Source: Bactericera cockerelli (Eukaryota > Arthropoda > Insecta > Hemiptera > Triozidae). Taken from it: a DNA stretch of 64,000 nt. The stretch lies in the NCBI GenBank assembly GCA_024516035.1, contig CM044958.1, positions 10,481,670 through 10,545,669 on the forward strand. The letters run 5' to 3'. Below are positions 12,562-25,290 of this stretch, in pieces. Below the pieces are notes generated by a model. That model ran no database searches, was not told where the DNA came from, and was given only the letters and a program-made list of their open reading frames with translations. The number at the start of each line of letters is the position of its first letter. Positions within the stretch are counted from its first letter, which is position 1. The position numbers were made by a program, and so were the translations under genes.

Positions 12562-12912
12562 CCTTATTATTTTCCCTATTCGAATCTATTTTTGAAAGCC
12601 TCGCTAATTAACAATCTGACATGACAGCTTGTCTCCTACTCCTCCTCCTATAGTTCGTACTGTTTGTATACTTGTGGCATATCTCGGTCTCAGCGTCCAG
12701 TCTCAGCCCGGCTTTGTTTACACAGAGATTTGCATAATTTAAGCTGCTTTGGAAATGGATGGCACAGTAGGGAGGATAATGTGGGGTAGGACCAGGCGGG
12801 AGAGAGGATAATGCCATAAGGGTAGCAGGACACTGAAGGATGGGAGTATAAGGGATTTTGACCACTATTTCATGACCAAGTCCCACTGGTTTACACATTT
12901 ATCTCTCCTTCT

Positions 12913-13160
12913 ATAGACAATATGTCTCTGTTTGTATCTCGTTTCTTTATCTCTCTCCTTTCATCCATGTTCCTTTTTTTTCGAGCGTCTCTCATTTTTC
13001 TTCTTAACTCCTCAATTTCTAACTTCAATCAGCCTCATTCTATTTGAGTCTAACAATACTTCTTTCTATCTAAATTTATATTTTCTTAAACTAAATTTAC
13101 AACATAAGACACGAAATCTCCAACTTTTCCTTCAAATCTCCAACTTAACTTGCTTTCTCA
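12913..13160. repeat. Dispersed repeat, copy 1 (partner at 43.7 kb)
   Basis: From 'tagacaatatgtct' through 'aatctccaacttttccttca' this matches 43744-44040 at high identity apart from small indels. It is non-coding and CT-rich. The family is unknown. Confidence 0.75.
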
Positions 13161-13369
13161 TTTTTCCTCTCTTTCACATACCTTCCCTACATCAATCTCC
13201 ATTACCTCCTCATCTCTCCTGGCCTGTCTATCTCCTTCTCTTTACATCCTTGCACCTATTATTTATGCCCCCTCTTTCTCTCCCATTCTCCTCTCTATTT
13301 ATTGTGCAATTTAGGAAAATGTTTCAAGCCGTGCTTGGAATAGCTGATGATAGCTCCGTAGTGGGGATG

Positions 13370-13378
13370 GGGGGGGGG

Positions 13379-13441
<63 letters not shown>

Positions 13442-13480
13442 GGAGATATATATAGAGAGAGAGAGAATGAAAGGGAACAT
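13370..13480. repeat. G-run and (GA)n microsatellite
   Basis: A run of Gs at 13370-13379 is followed by GAGAGA to about 13438 and a short (TA)n/(GA)n shoulder. 13481-14159 is AT-rich without a recognised feature. Confidence 0.85.
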
Positions 13481-14159
13481 GCAAGAGAAGGGGGAAAAAT
13501 AGAAAGGACATTACTTGCTTATATCATCACCTCTTAACGGCATACCCAAAAGAAAAGTTTTAACTGAACAATGAACATAGAACAAACTTTATTCTGTCCT
13601 CATAAAAGCCCAACAAGTGCACAATCGCACATTTATAATCAAAAGTGTTGATCGCACTCATATAATAGGAAAATTAACCATTTTAACGATAGGTAATCAC
13701 AAGACAAGGTGTTGCAAAAGTATTTATTGAGTTTGAGGTATGAATATTGAAGAGAATGCCAAAGGCATTGTCACCACCCTTGATCAAACTTTGTTTATAT
13801 TTAATTAATTATAACTTTTGACTGCACCTGTATACATATAAAAAATTGTAAATAAATATTGATCTAAATTGTTGAATAATATTGAATTACAATGTACCTA
13901 AGAACTTTCTAACAAGAAAAAACTGGTGTGAGTACCTTCTGACGTATCAATGAATTTCCATGCGACCTACACGGATGATGATATGTTTCCGAGTGATATC
14001 TCGTTTGAACTAAAACTTGAAAACTTTTGAACAAGTCAAGAAATTTCAAGAGCTCTCATATGCTCAACAGTGTATCCTAAGTATTCTTATGAGATACATT
14101 ATCGTGATCATACAGGGCTGGGTGTCAGATACATTGGGTACAATAGGTCCTGTATAATT

Positions 14160-14471
14160 TTTTTTTTTTTTTTTTATTAAAGATGAGTGTTTCACAGTCT
14201 TTTTTTATTTCTTAGCTATGAAACAGGGGCTACTCTAGACGTTTGGGGTCTGTGCCGTAGCCTGCCCATCCGATATGCCTCCCCTCTGATGGGCGAGAAG
14301 TGACACAATACTTCCTATTTAGGTGCTGGGTCAACATGAGCGCACCGGAAAGTATCCCTTACAAACAACTGTAACCAAATTTTGAATACAAATTTTTGTC
14401 GGCGCGGGGGTCCGAACCCGGGACCTTCCGCATGGCAAGCGAGTGCTTAACCACTGAGCTATTCGTGCGCT
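14160..14471 (-). mobile_element. tRNA-derived SINE family A, near full length
   Basis: Reverse-orientation copy. It runs from the poly(T)/'agatgagtgtttcacag' end, through 'aggtgctgggtcaacatgag', to the tRNA-like head 'ggtccgaacccgggacc' and 'gagctattcgtgcgc'. Confidence 0.85.
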
Positions 14472-14629
14472 TTACCTATACCGAGCTATAAACAAAAAGG
14501 TAATCTTGTTGTTGATGTTGTTTAAATAGTTTTTCTTTTTCAGTTGATTTATGTGTACAAAAAACAAAGGATTTTTGAATTTTCTCGTTTTCTCGGAAAA
14601 AAAAAAACGTTTTTCGGTGATGAAGACCC

Positions 14630-14850
14630 AGGACATCACGAAAAACTTAGTGGTGAGATACTCCCTTGCCATGCGGAAGGTCACGGGTGCGAACTCCACA
14701 GCCGAAAAAATATCTATTCATAACAAATTTTGGTTACAGTTGTTTTTAAAAAACACGTGTTGACACAGCAACTAAATTGAAAGTATTCTCTCCGTCACTC
14801 CCATCAGAGGGAAGGTGACTCTACAGTAGCTGCTGTTTCATAGAATGAAA
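14630..14850 (+). mobile_element. SINE family A, diverged copy
   Basis: The tRNA-like head is eroded ('tccttgccatgcggaaggtc', 'acgggtgcgaactcc'), but the body landmarks 'ttggttacagttgtt' and 'acacagcaactaaattg' remain. Confidence 0.6.
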
Positions 14851-17599
14851 TATTTTTTTGTGAAATAGTCATTTAATAAAAAAACTCTCAATATATAAAA
14901 TTATCGGACACCACACAGGAGGGTACGTACCTGTCAGTTTCTTAAACTTTAAGCGTTATCCTGGGTTTACTATTAGGAGAGGTCAAACTGATATTGCAAC
15001 AATTTGGGGCGGTGTAATTATTCACATCACTTCCTCATCCACTCGGTATTCATAACAATAGACCCATTTATCTGGCTCGTGATATTTTTCCTATTGTCTC
15101 CAGAAAACTTTTCCCGGATCCAGAGAAACAAAATAATAGAGAGTAGGTAGGAGAGATAGGAAGGAAGAAAAAGAGAGAGAGAGAGAGGAAAGGAGGAAAA
15201 GAGGAAGAAAGGGAGAAAGACGGGGGATAAAAGGAGAGGGAAAAGAAGAATAATGATAAAAGAAATAGAAACTTTATATATAGATAAAGAAAAAAACAGA
15301 AGCTTTAAATATAGATTAAGAAAAAGAGAGAGACAGACAGGGTGTGGATAAGAAAATAAGAAAGAGAGGAGGGAAGTGAGACATCCAGAAACAAAGCAGA
15401 GGAAAAAATGTAAAGATTTTTATCTTGACTTTTCTTAATAGATAAATAAATAAAATGTGTTTCTTTGTATTATTATGTATAACATTCTACTTGATAGCGC
15501 AAAATTATAGGATTTTACAAATCTTCAATATCACAATATCTCATTTTTGCCCATGATTCCGCCACGATTCGCTGCTCACATTAAAGCAGACAATCATTTT
15601 TCCTCGCGAGGTATGAGTGACTATTCTGTGACATATCTTGGTCTATTTCCTCAAAGTTTCTAGTACAAATTCTTCATTCATATTATTATCTGTTCTACCC
15701 CTCATTGTTTTCATTTCTTCTACTCCCACGCTCCCTCCCACTTCACCAGCTCCCCTCCCCTCTATATAAATTTCTCCTCCCCTTTGTATACCCCCTTCAA
15801 CTATCTTAATCTCTCTCACCCACCCCCTAGTCTCTCTTTTTCTCCCCGTTATTCTTACTTCAGAGACACTTTCTTGATTTCATTTTTCGCTCCCAAACAG
15901 ATTGACTCTTTTTTAAGAGAGAAATCGAGATCACCAATACTTACCTACTTTTCCCCGTTTAACTCAATACGCAAAATTGACTTACCTAAGTCTACAGATG
16001 TATAAAAAACAATTCTATCAATTTCGCCTTAGGTCTTTCTTTGATTCCTTCATCCTTCCCCTATCTTTTTCTTCTCTCGCTCAATGTTCCCTCCTCACTC
16101 TCTCCACTATCTCTGTTATAATATTTCCAGCATTTTCCAACTCATGTCACAGTACACAACTGGAATGTATTTTCATTATTGTTATCGCCATCACTTGTCT
16201 TGTTCTTAACATCGCGTCATTCTCTTCCACCATACCACAGTTCTTGCCACTTCAACTTTTGTACTCAGAGATAAGAAAACATCAAGTGGGTTGCTTCCAT
16301 TATGAAGAAGGAGAAGGAGGATATGAAAAAGAAAGAGGGGCATAAGAAAAACATTATGAGCTGAAGTGTGTGGCAGTTTTAAGTTTAAGATACAAAATAT
16401 CTTATTACCATTCGACACTTTTTCAACATAGAGCGTATAAATATTTCTATTATGATTCATTGTTCAATAATTTTATACTGTCGAAAACCCATCACTTTGT
16501 CGCTGTTATGGTTTTTACCTGTTTCTGGGGCTCCTTTTAGAATTTCTATAAAAAAAAATAAGCACGCACCTAATTACCAGAAGTTATTTTGGCCCAGCGG
16601 TTTCAGAGCTCTATTCATAGGTCAACGAATATAAATCGATTTGATATTATTAAGATAATTATGTAGATTTTTAGAATCAAAATTGATTTGATGTTATTTT
16701 TGTGTGTTCTCATTCTTTTATAGATGTAATGATTTACCATGTATTTTCATACGATAGATACTAAAAAAACTCATTCTCCAGGGCTGTTCAGAAAAAGCAC
16801 AACGGTTTCAAAGTCTTTCACAACAGCCATGAGCTCGTTATACTGATGATGAAGACGAGAAAAAACTCATAAAACTGTTATGGCTCTCTCCACCTCCTAT
16901 CTCTCTCTTCCATGCTTATTGTTATCTCTCCATCTCCCTCCCTCTAAATTTTACTTCTAATAATAAAATGACTGAACTCCATCTTGCGGATGTAACGAAC
17001 GGAAGGAAAACCTCTTTTATTATCTCAATACAATACTTTAAGGGCAGAGTCTTGCTTTAGGTTGTTACCAAGGACTTTTGAGTTCGGAAATATAATATTG
17101 CCAACATACCTACATACATACAACAAATTTATTGATAATCGATTTTGGACAGGTGAAATTGCGGCGGAGACCAACAAACCACTTATAAAGGAATTTCTGT
17201 TAGGAATTTCAAAGAATTCTATGTACCTATTCACTCAAATTGGTTCGTGTCCTTTTCATTCCACGTAATAGAATGGAAATGATGATCAATTTTAGCAGAG
17301 ATTTGGTGAGGTGGACGTGGAATTCTCTTCTCTTTCACTTATTTGCAAAGGTAAATTTCGGTATATTTTCAATTCCACTTAGGCCAGTTCCAAAATTCCA
17401 CTTCGAACAAATTTCTCCAGGGTCGGATTCGACACAATTGGTGTACTTCTAGAGAAATAAAATTGTATTTTTCCAAGTTTGATTAAACTTGACAGAACTT
17501 GACGTTATCTGTCACAAATGTCGAAATCATTAGGAAAAAATGTGCATTGAAAAAATCATAGGTAAAAACTCATTCTCATTTCAGATATACCAAACAACA
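14851..17599. other. Unassigned upstream region of the coiled-coil gene
   Basis: GA-rich (15100-15400) and CT-rich (15700-16120) patches in AT-rich DNA. No frame with a recognisable domain. A possible 5' untranslated exon ends near 17570: 'aaaaaatcatag' followed by 'gtaaaaa', 30 bp before the coding exon's acceptor. That spacing is too short for a normal intron, so I do not claim it. Confidence 0.4.
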
Positions 17600-17903
17600 A
17601 TGGAGACAATCCCTGACCCTTTGAACAGCCCAGTGGTGGCAAAATCAAACACGAAAGCAAATGAAATCTTGGAAAGCTTCGTCTCCTACTTCACCAACGC
17701 CATATTTGAGAACAAAGAGAAAAGTGACCTCCTCGAAACATTACACAAACAACTGCAAGGCATTGAAATGGAAGAGGCGCAAACTGTAAGGGAAGATGAA
17801 GTCTTGAAATCTGAGTTGAAGAAAGCCAAGGAGACCAATGCGGAGATAGCAACTATGAACGCGACTTGGAATCATGAGAAGAAGGAAATTAATGAGGAGC
17901 TGG
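17600..17903 (+). CDS. Coiled-coil gene exon 1
   Basis: Open from METIPDPL to NEEL; ends 'gagctgg|gtgag' in phase 1. It encodes the N-terminal non-coil leader and the first coil. Confidence 0.7.
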
Positions 17904-19701
17904 GTGAGATATAAACATCTTTGTGTATTATTGTACTGCATAACAACAAAAGCAAAATCGACTCTTGCATTGTCTCCACAATGACAATATCTATAAAGCT
18001 GACATTTTGTACATTTCTTGATCCTTTTACAAAACTCCAAGATGTATGCCAGTCATGGGAAAAATACTACAATAAGGCGAGGACTTGTCTCAGTTCCGCG
18101 GTTGAATAATAAAATAATTCAGCATCCATGTTATTACCACTCAACTTTCGGGTACTTTGTAAAAAAAATATGAGACAGTGATCTACGATAAGCCCTAACT
18201 ATAAGGTCGTCACTATTTATCATGACTTCCAACGCATAACTAACTTCCCTCATTCACCATTTAAAACGCTCAAAATATTGCAATCCCATCTCCACAGCTC
18301 GAGCACAAACAACCTACAACATTCTGATGGCAGTCAACACGGAGTTTAGAGAGAAAAACGATCAACTCAAAAACGAACTTACCAGATTGGAAAAACGAGA
18401 ATAAACAGACTGAGCAGAAGCTGCGTTCTAAAGAGATAAAACAACTGACATTCAAATCCAAGATGAACCAGTTGAAAGCCATCTTTGAGCAGGTTAGATA
18501 AGATATTGGATTTCCTAGTCCTTTAGAGATGTATGAATAATCTTCCCCCCAGATTAGGGGGAAGATTGTACGTATGTAGTCGATGCCCTGATCCAATATA
18601 TCCAAAGGCTTTGTTTTCGTCCAATAAGTTGGTTAAGATGAGCTTAACTAGAGGCGATTTGTCACTTTTTCTTGATTTAAAGGTTTCAGGGGTTTGGTTA
18701 AGGAGTATTTGACAAGAAGGGTTGGGTGAGTAGACTCCTAAAATTTACATTCAAAATCAATGTTAAAAGTCAGAGTTTTCCCTATAGACTATTTTCTAGA
18801 TTGTTGATTTAAATTAACTTGTTTTTGGATTGAATCTTTCAACCGACTTTATTTTACAATAAATTATTTTCGTCCATTTTAGGTTCTAGAAGAAGTAACG
18901 GCAAGCGAGGCAGACGTCAAGAAAGTCCGGCAGATGACGGGGGAGCTCACAATGCAGATGGAGGCCCACGTGATGGATTGCGAGGAAGAGTTGAGAGAGT
19001 ATTCCAGACTGAAGGATGAAGTTGATGAGTTGAGGGAGCAGATAGAGATTCTGAAGCGGACTGGGCAATCGAATGTTGATGTGGGCACTAGTGGATCGGT
19101 GAGTTGACAAATATTTCTGACAGCAACACTAGTAACTACGACTTAGGTACATCAAGTAGTTAATCAAATTTGCTGGGGAAAAAAAAAAAAAAAAAAAAAT
19201 GTAAATAGAAAAAAAAACGTAGTTGAAGATTTTTTTCTCTCTCAAGCCTTTTTTAAGGAGAAAATCTTCATCTTTGAATTTCCTATTGAGAAAAAAATAA
19301 TCGTCAGCCACTTATCACTAAAAGGTTAACAAATGTTTTTTTCTCTGCCGGATGGAAGTCAAGATTCGAGTCAGTTGATATTTTTACGATTAGAGTATCT
19401 TGGTTCTTCATTATTATTTATTGATTCAGACAGCTTTTTTCTATATAAAAATCTAAGCAACGTAGGGACCTGTTGGTTTGGATAGATAAATAAAAACCAA
19501 ATTGTCTAGAGCCCTAACGTGACTAGATATATCCATTTCCACTTGTTCTTATTTCAGAAGCATACCAATGAAGACTTAGGTGACATGGATGTTGAAGAAG
19601 ACAACGAAATAGAATTGATCGATACCTTGATGAAACTGAAGAATGAAAATGCCGAAACACTACGGGAGATAATTGAACTCGAAAAATTGATGACCATTTA
19701 G
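17600..19701 (+). CDS. Unrecognised four-exon coiled-coil protein (possible frameshift)
   Basis: Exons 17600-17903, 18298-18492, 18883-19098 and 19558-19701 join with GT/AG borders and compatible phases, giving about 285 residues. The start METIPDPL is the first Met after the acceptor-like 'tctcatttcag'. The protein is almost wholly heptad-like, rich in Glu/Lys/Leu, with no signal peptide or membrane segment. The last exon has an acidic patch (DMDVEEDNEIE) and ends in a short Leu-rich helix. Exon 2 contains one extra base in the A5 run at about 18394-18398. Without it the frame stays open to the donor; with it a TAA follows two codons later. It is therefore either an assembly indel or a recent pseudogene. 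I do not recognise the family; kinetochore or cytoskeletal coiled coils are possible but unproven. Confidence 0.65.
18298..18492 (+). CDS. Coiled-coil gene exon 2, contains the frameshift
   Basis: Acceptor 'tctccacag|ct', donor 'gagcag|gttag'. The length of 195 nt is one more than the phase requires. Downstream of the A5 run the frame resumes as NENKQTEQKLRSKEIKQLTF. Confidence 0.65.
18883..19098 (+). CDS. Coiled-coil gene exon 3
   Basis: Acceptor 'ccattttag|gtt', donor 'ggatcg|gtgag'. 72 codons, phase 0 on both sides, starting VLEEVTASEADVKK. Confidence 0.7.
19558..19701 (+). CDS. Coiled-coil gene exon 4 with stop
   Basis: Acceptor 'cttatttcag|aag'; 47 codons plus TAG, beginning KHTNEDLGDMDVEEDNEIE. 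Confidence 0.7.
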   Translation, partial: KHTNEDLGDMDVEEDNEIELIDTLMKLKNENAETLREIIELEKLMTI

Positions 19702-19910
19702 AACAGATGAACTGGTTAACTGGCGAAGACGTTTCACTTCTTTTGTTTTATCTTGATCATATCTGACATTCCAAGTATCATTATTATTACATAGTACACT
19801 ATGACATCAGTGATGATATAAAAATGAAACACAGTTTGACACTTGTATCACACTTAAGGACTATCCAAGAATAATAATAATAGTAAATCTAATAAGGGCA
19901 AAGCTTTATA

Positions 19911-19916
19911 AATAAA
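19911..19916 (+). promoter_or_regulatory. Candidate poly(A) signal of the coiled-coil gene
   Basis: AATAAA 210 bp after the stop. No other canonical signal lies between. The remainder to 20568 is AT-rich with no gene. Confidence 0.4.
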
Positions 19917-20568
19917 GCCCAGAACAAAACTCAAGAACAAATATTTTCCTTCAGAAATTTGGCTTTAACTTATCCAAAGTCTAACTCATAGATAATCACA
20001 AAATTGTATGTTCACTTTCTCAAAACTCACAGAATCTACAGATAAGTAAATTAATGTATTATACTGAAAGACACCTTGTTTGTTGGTATTGAATATAAAA
20101 TTATAATTAACTATTTTGAAATTTGAACAAAGAGCAAAGAGTGATTGAAACTTTTCTTTGAAATTCCCATTCAATTTTTCATGAGGACGTATGTGTCCAG
20201 TGTCCATCTGATTGGAGGATAGAAACTGAATGATACAATATACAAGCTGATTACTGGAGTGATTTTTAACAATGAAAATGACGATGAAAAAATATATAAT
20301 AATAGATTTACTCCCACGGTTTTCTCATGGGACAGCCATAGAAACGGAAAAGCTCAGTTCCCAACTGTCTCACATTTTTCGAAAGCGATTCGGAACTTTG
20401 CTACATACTCATGGGAGAAAATAATTTGTTCCGCATTTTTCATGTAGTTGCATGAATAATGTTTACATGAGAACTTGAAGATCTATGAAAATAGGAGGGA
20501 TTAGTTTTTCATTTATTCAAGTGTATCAACAAAAAATGTGTTTAGAACATCAAAGTAAATAAATTTGA

Positions 20569-20835
20569 GCGCACGAATAGCTCAGTAGTTAAGCACTCGC
20601 TTGCAATGTGGAAGGTCCCGGTTTGAAACCCCGCGCCGACAGATATTTGTATTCAAATTTTGGATACAGTTATTTGTAAGGAATACCTTCTGGTGCGCCC
20701 GTGTTGACCCAGCACCTAATTGGGTCACTTCTCGCCAGCACCAAATTGGGAAGTATTGTGTCACTTCTCGCCCATCAGAGAGGAGGTGTACTACGGAATG
20801 GTAGACTACAGCACAGACCACAAGCGTCCACTAAT
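20569..20835 (+). mobile_element. SINE family A copy
   Basis: Head 'gcgcacgaatagctcagtag', B box degraded to 'ggtttgaaacccc', body with a local duplication of the 'cagcacctaattggg' block (20707 and 20738). Confidence 0.85.
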
Positions 20836-21049
20836 AATAATAACGAGGAAATATTTTGTATAAAATACTTGAAATCACTGTTATACAGGCTATAACTAAC
20901 GCGAAATCATGTTTTTTTTTAAAAAAAAAAAAACATGAAGTACATCGGGTGCAAAAAAGTCTCTATTTCTTTCATTCAGTATAATAATTGAATGAAATAT
21001 ACATATAGGTTCAAATTAGGTTTAAAACTTGAATTTAAAATGAGTTAAC

Positions 21050-21262
21050 CAGTTTCGATAACGCACTGAATGTACCGGTTCTCGTAGGATCACCGAAGTT
21101 AAGCAACGCCCAGAGAGATGAAGACTTCGAGATGCTGGCATTCCAGCGCAACCCACGTTGGTGAGGATAATGTGGGTAGGAGTTTTGTGAGTTTCCTACG
21201 AATGGAGGGTAACACCCCCGTCGTGATATGAAGATGCAGTTGAAAGCGACGTTAAAAAAAAT
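21050..21262 (+). mobile_element. 5S-rRNA-derived SINE
   Basis: 'ggttctcgtaggatcaccga' then 'agttaagcaacgcc' aligns with the 5S rRNA middle. The family tail ('gaatggagggtaacaccccc', 'gtcgtgatatga', 'gttgaaagcgacgtt') follows. The 5' part of the 5S head is degraded. Confidence 0.8.
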
Positions 21263-21599
21263 GAATTATTGATTAAATCAAATTTTTCTTTGCTGAAAAC
21301 TGACAGTATTTCAAATATGATACATTTTTTTAGTATTGTACTATGAAACAGAGAAGGAGAATGGAACAGAAAAGTTGCAGACAATACTGGCAATTAGTAG
21401 GGAAACAAGAAAGAGCAATTAGAAGCACAGCGCACAGTAGAAGGATTACTCGAGGAAGGAAAATTATGCCAGAAGTGCTTTGCAGGAAGAATAATTAGAA
21501 TTAAAGCAATACGACACAAGTACCTGCACTTGAAAAACGAAACAAAATACAAATTAGACAAGAAGTGGTGGGAGAGAGAAAAATATGGGTGCAGATAAT

Positions 21600-22250
21600 T
21601 TGAATGGAAGAAGGAAAGAGATAGAAATAGGGAGAGAAGAAGCAGAAGTGAGAGAGAGAGAGAAATAGGGAGAGAAGAAGCAGAAGAGAGAGGGAGAGAC
21701 CAAAAAGGGGAGAGACCAAAAAGGGGAGAGATATCTGAAGAGAGAGAGAGAGATACGGAGAGAAGAAGCATAAGTGTGTGTGAGAGAGAGAGATACCAAA
21801 AAGGGGACAGAGATATCACAAGAGAGAGAGAGAGAAATAAGGAGAGAAGAAGCAGAAGAGAGAGAGGAGATACCAAACAGGGAACAGAGATATCAAAAGA
21901 GAGAGAGAGAGAGAGAGAATAATAATAATAATAAATACCCGGTGTAAGGGAGTATATTTACGGGAATAGCCCTATTTACAATGTCAACAATAAAAATGTC
22001 AATACATACAAAGATTAAAATAAAATAGTGTTAAAAAGTAATATCACAGGTGGTAAAAGTAATTAATACACATATAGCTATGAAAAAACAGTACAACACA
22101 AATACAAGTAAATAAGGAGAGAAGAAGCAGAAAAGAGAGAGAGAGAGATACCAAAAAGGCGACAGAGATATGAATTCGAGGACAGAAGGGATGAAAAAGA
22201 GTAAGAGAGAAATGAAGGAGGAGGGTGTAAACTCTAGGAGAGAATTGGTT
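21600..22250. repeat. GA-rich minisatellite split by an insertion
   Basis: The unit contains 'ggagagaagaagcagaag' and 'gataccaaaaagg' plus a GA run, repeated irregularly from 21600 to 21908. It resumes at about 22108 with the same phrases. The 21909-22107 interval starts with an (aat)n run and is unrelated AT-rich DNA, apparently inserted. Minus-strand Ser/Leu-rich frames here are not genes. Confidence 0.75.
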
Positions 22251-22259
22251 TTGAAACAT

Positions 22260-24099
22260 TAACCTTCTCCAACGTTATTTAACTTGGAACACACATACCA
22301 CACTATACCTACCAAAACTGTAAGATTTACTAAAAGGCTCTTTGTAATGGCTTTTTTTAAGTTCAAACCAGCCAGGAACATGTATGTAAACTAGTTGTAC
22401 TACGTAGGTATTACTATATAATATAGAACTTTAATTTATGTAGGTTTTACAAAATGTATATCCACCCTAGCATGACGGTGGCTTCAGTGCTTGTAGCGCA
22501 GGACACTCAAGTGAGGGTAAGTGCCTGCTTAAAACTTGATTCAGCTCTCTGAATCGATATAAAAGTTTAATTGAGGAATTTTATTGTGTTTTTAATGTTT
22601 TTCTTCAATTTTATGAGACTGTAAAAATTCATTCTCTTTCTTTCTCTCTGTCTCCTTGAGCTGATTTCACTCCCTATCTATCCTATTTTTTCTTACATGA
22701 CGTACATCTCTCTCTCTTTTAGTTTGCCAATACTTTTTTTATATACGTACCTATATAAAAATAAATCTAATACTTTTTTTGTTGGCATTTGTTTTATGTG
22801 TACGTCTTATGTATATGCTTTTATTCTTTCCCACTCTCTCGTTTTATTTACAGACTTCGCTTTATTTTTATTGCTATTTTAATTTCAGAAATAAATCTGA
22901 CATTGGTATGTAACTATGTAGGTTTTTACTACGAGTAGGTACATAAGAACATGAGGTATATAGGTAAAGTAGTCAATACACTATCTCATTATTTCTATCC
23001 CTGACTATTTATATTCAAGACTTTCTCTTCCTTTTCTCTTCTTCCTTCCCATGATGCTCTGGTCGTATCTCACCCTTTCTCTACCTCTCCCTCCCTCTTT
23101 CCTTCCCCTGGCACTCTCAGATAGGATACAAATAAGAACTATTGGTTAATCAATAAAGCAGGTAGAGATAAAACTAGGATAGAGACCATGGGGAGGGAGA
23201 AGGAAGATGAGAGTATAAGGTGAAGGAAGAAGAATTAGTTATCATTTAGTTAGGAAGCAAAAACTTGATCCACATTGGTCACACTCTCATTACCCTCAAG
23301 AAAGAAGAAAAAAACTGGAAAGTAAATAGCTACTAATCTTTACATTGTAGTAATTCTAGTGACAGTATTACCAGAGCACGAAGAAAAATTTAAAATGATT
23401 CCAAAAGTAAAGAAGGATCTCAGGACTAAATTATAAAACGATAATAAATTTATTATTAGCCAGACCCTCCCTCAAGTTAAGAAGTATCCTTTCTCAATAG
23501 ACTATAGGGCACTATAGTCCAACTTGAAGGACAGTCTGGCTTACCTGAAATTTAATCCTGTTTTATATTTTGAACCTTAGCAGATAATGCTGCGCAACTC
23601 ACAAAAATTGAGAGAGCCAATATTAATTTATTTTTTCGACGAGTTGCTCTACAACGAGTTACCACATCTGACACAGTATACAAAATATTAATAATTCTAT
23701 ACATTAGGACTTTCTTTTTCAATAGCCTTCGTGCACCACCAAGCCATCCTACTTTTCTGAACTTTGTTTTAGCCTAATATTGTTCAATTAGCAGAGTCAA
23801 GGACGAATGCTATGTTTAGAGTTCTGTTTTTCTGTTGAACTTCCCGGGAAGTGAAACGTTTCCAGGTCGCTCAGGTCAGGCGCTAAATAACTGATGAGGA
23901 CGACTACGCTCCTGGAATAAGCACAACTTTGTCCCCGGGGACCTCAGACTTACACTATCTCCCCACTCGCCCCTTACTCATCCCGTGCACACCTCCTCCG
24001 CCCTATCTGTTATGTAGTGAGCTCTCCATGTGCTCTCAGGTAAGAAAGTTCACTTTTTTTTATCTCACTGAGAGGATAGTACATGACGTTTGGACAGGA
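22260..24099. other. Unassigned intergenic sequence
   Basis: CT-rich patches at 22635-22700 and 23030-23110, otherwise AT-rich. No gene, RNA or known repeat is supported. Confidence 0.4.
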
Positions 24100-24195
24100 G
24101 CCAGCGGAGATGGCACATTGGATACTCCAGTTCTCGTCTGATCACTGAGGTTGAGTGACGGGTGTGGACATGTATTCGTGAACGTTCTGGTTTTG
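24100..24195 (+). mobile_element. 5S-rRNA-derived SINE, head only
   Basis: 'gccagcggagatggcacatt' then 'ccagttctcgtctgatcact' covers the first half of the 5S-like head; the tail is missing. Confidence 0.7.
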
Positions 24196-24236
24196 AGTCC
24201 AGTTTAAAGATGAATAATCATATATTTTATCATCAA

Positions 24237-24520
24237 GTAGTCACCGTGGCAGAGTGAGTTAGCGCGCACGCATGGGTTCGATCCCCAGCGGGGCAGCAAT
24301 TTTTCTGGTCTGTACTTGGATGTTCGGGGTCCACTCATACCTCGTGAGGAAAAATGAGTAGTTACTTGTATTAGTAATGACCATTGGCGGCATTACCAGA
24401 GTAAAAAGAAATTAATGTAATAGAATAATTCGAAATGTGAAGGAGGCTTTTAGTAATACTGCGCTACCCACAAAAATTGTGTAGAGGCCTTGTGCTTCAC
24501 CACAAATAAAATCATACATA
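24237..24520 (+). mobile_element. tRNA-like SINE (family F)
   Basis: Head 'gtagtcaccgtggcagagtg', B box 'gggttcgatccccagcgggg', then 'cttggatgttcggggtccac' and an end 'gccttgtgcttcaccac'. A reverse copy lies at 39880-40165 and fragments at 35.95 and 39.6 kb. Confidence 0.8.
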
Positions 24521-24530
24521 CATATATTTT

Positions 24531-24635
24531 ACTAGCGGGCTGTCGCCCGCTTTGCGGGCCGAGGCATGGTCGTGAAAGCAAAAAATCCTTTTTCGCCAAT
24601 GACAGGTGTTGTAGTGGGAATTTCGAAAAATCCCG
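24531..24635 (+). repeat. Dispersed repeat H, end fragment
   Basis: It starts 'actagcgggctgtcgcccgc' and continues through 'gccaatgacaggtgttgtag'. Longer reverse copies are at 37945-38185, 42374-42592 and 43494-43743, extending to 'ctgactgactcactgattca'. The element class is not identified. 24636-25227 holds nothing else I recognise. Confidence 0.75.
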
Positions 24636-25226
24636 TCAATATTTCATCATCAATATTGAAAGGCATAGTCTTGTTAGAAGCCAAATAAAAATGGCTTATA
24701 GGATGATTTATTATTTATTGTTATTATTGTTGCAACCACGATTCTCTGTCCCTCGCTAATCGCTAATCGGAAGTAATAGAACATACTGTCCACATTTAAA
24801 AAGCCTTATGGAAATAAAACCATAAATTCAAAGTTTTTACAATATTTATTATATTAAATATTTTACACAAGGTACTAGTGGTTCATTATTTTTACCTACA
24901 TGAGTACAGATTTCACTGCACAAATTATTCACATAGGGGAAAAAATGCTGAATTATTACGACAGATGCAACACACAAAAATTTCAAGCATGCAAATTTCC
25001 AGTTCGTGGAATCCACTCTGTTTGTAGTTGCAAAATTTATCTGCATGTGCATTCAATTATTATGATGCATATACAAAGAACAGGACAGCATTATCAATGC
25101 AATATTGGTTTTACCTATCTTCTGCAGTTCCATGTTTCTGAAGTCTCCAGTTTTACTGAGCCCCTCCAATATTATTATTCGACAAGAAAAGATACTCGTA
25201 TACCAACAGAGGAGTATTTTTTTAAT

Positions 25227-25227
<1 letters not shown>

Positions 25228-25265
<38 letters not shown>

Positions 25266-25290
25266 GAGAAAGAGAGAGAAAGAGAGAGTA
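25228..25290. repeat. (GA)n microsatellite
   Basis: GA dinucleotide run with a few AAAG interruptions. 25291-26107 is AT-rich with no supported gene. Confidence 0.9.

Noticed and set aside
12608..12898. 96-residue minus-strand frame
   Set aside because: No recognisable domain, no supporting splice sites, and it sits between a MITE and a dispersed repeat.
23885..23930. CTGATGAG near 23891 as a hammerhead
   Set aside because: No GAAA follows at the right distance and no stems pair.
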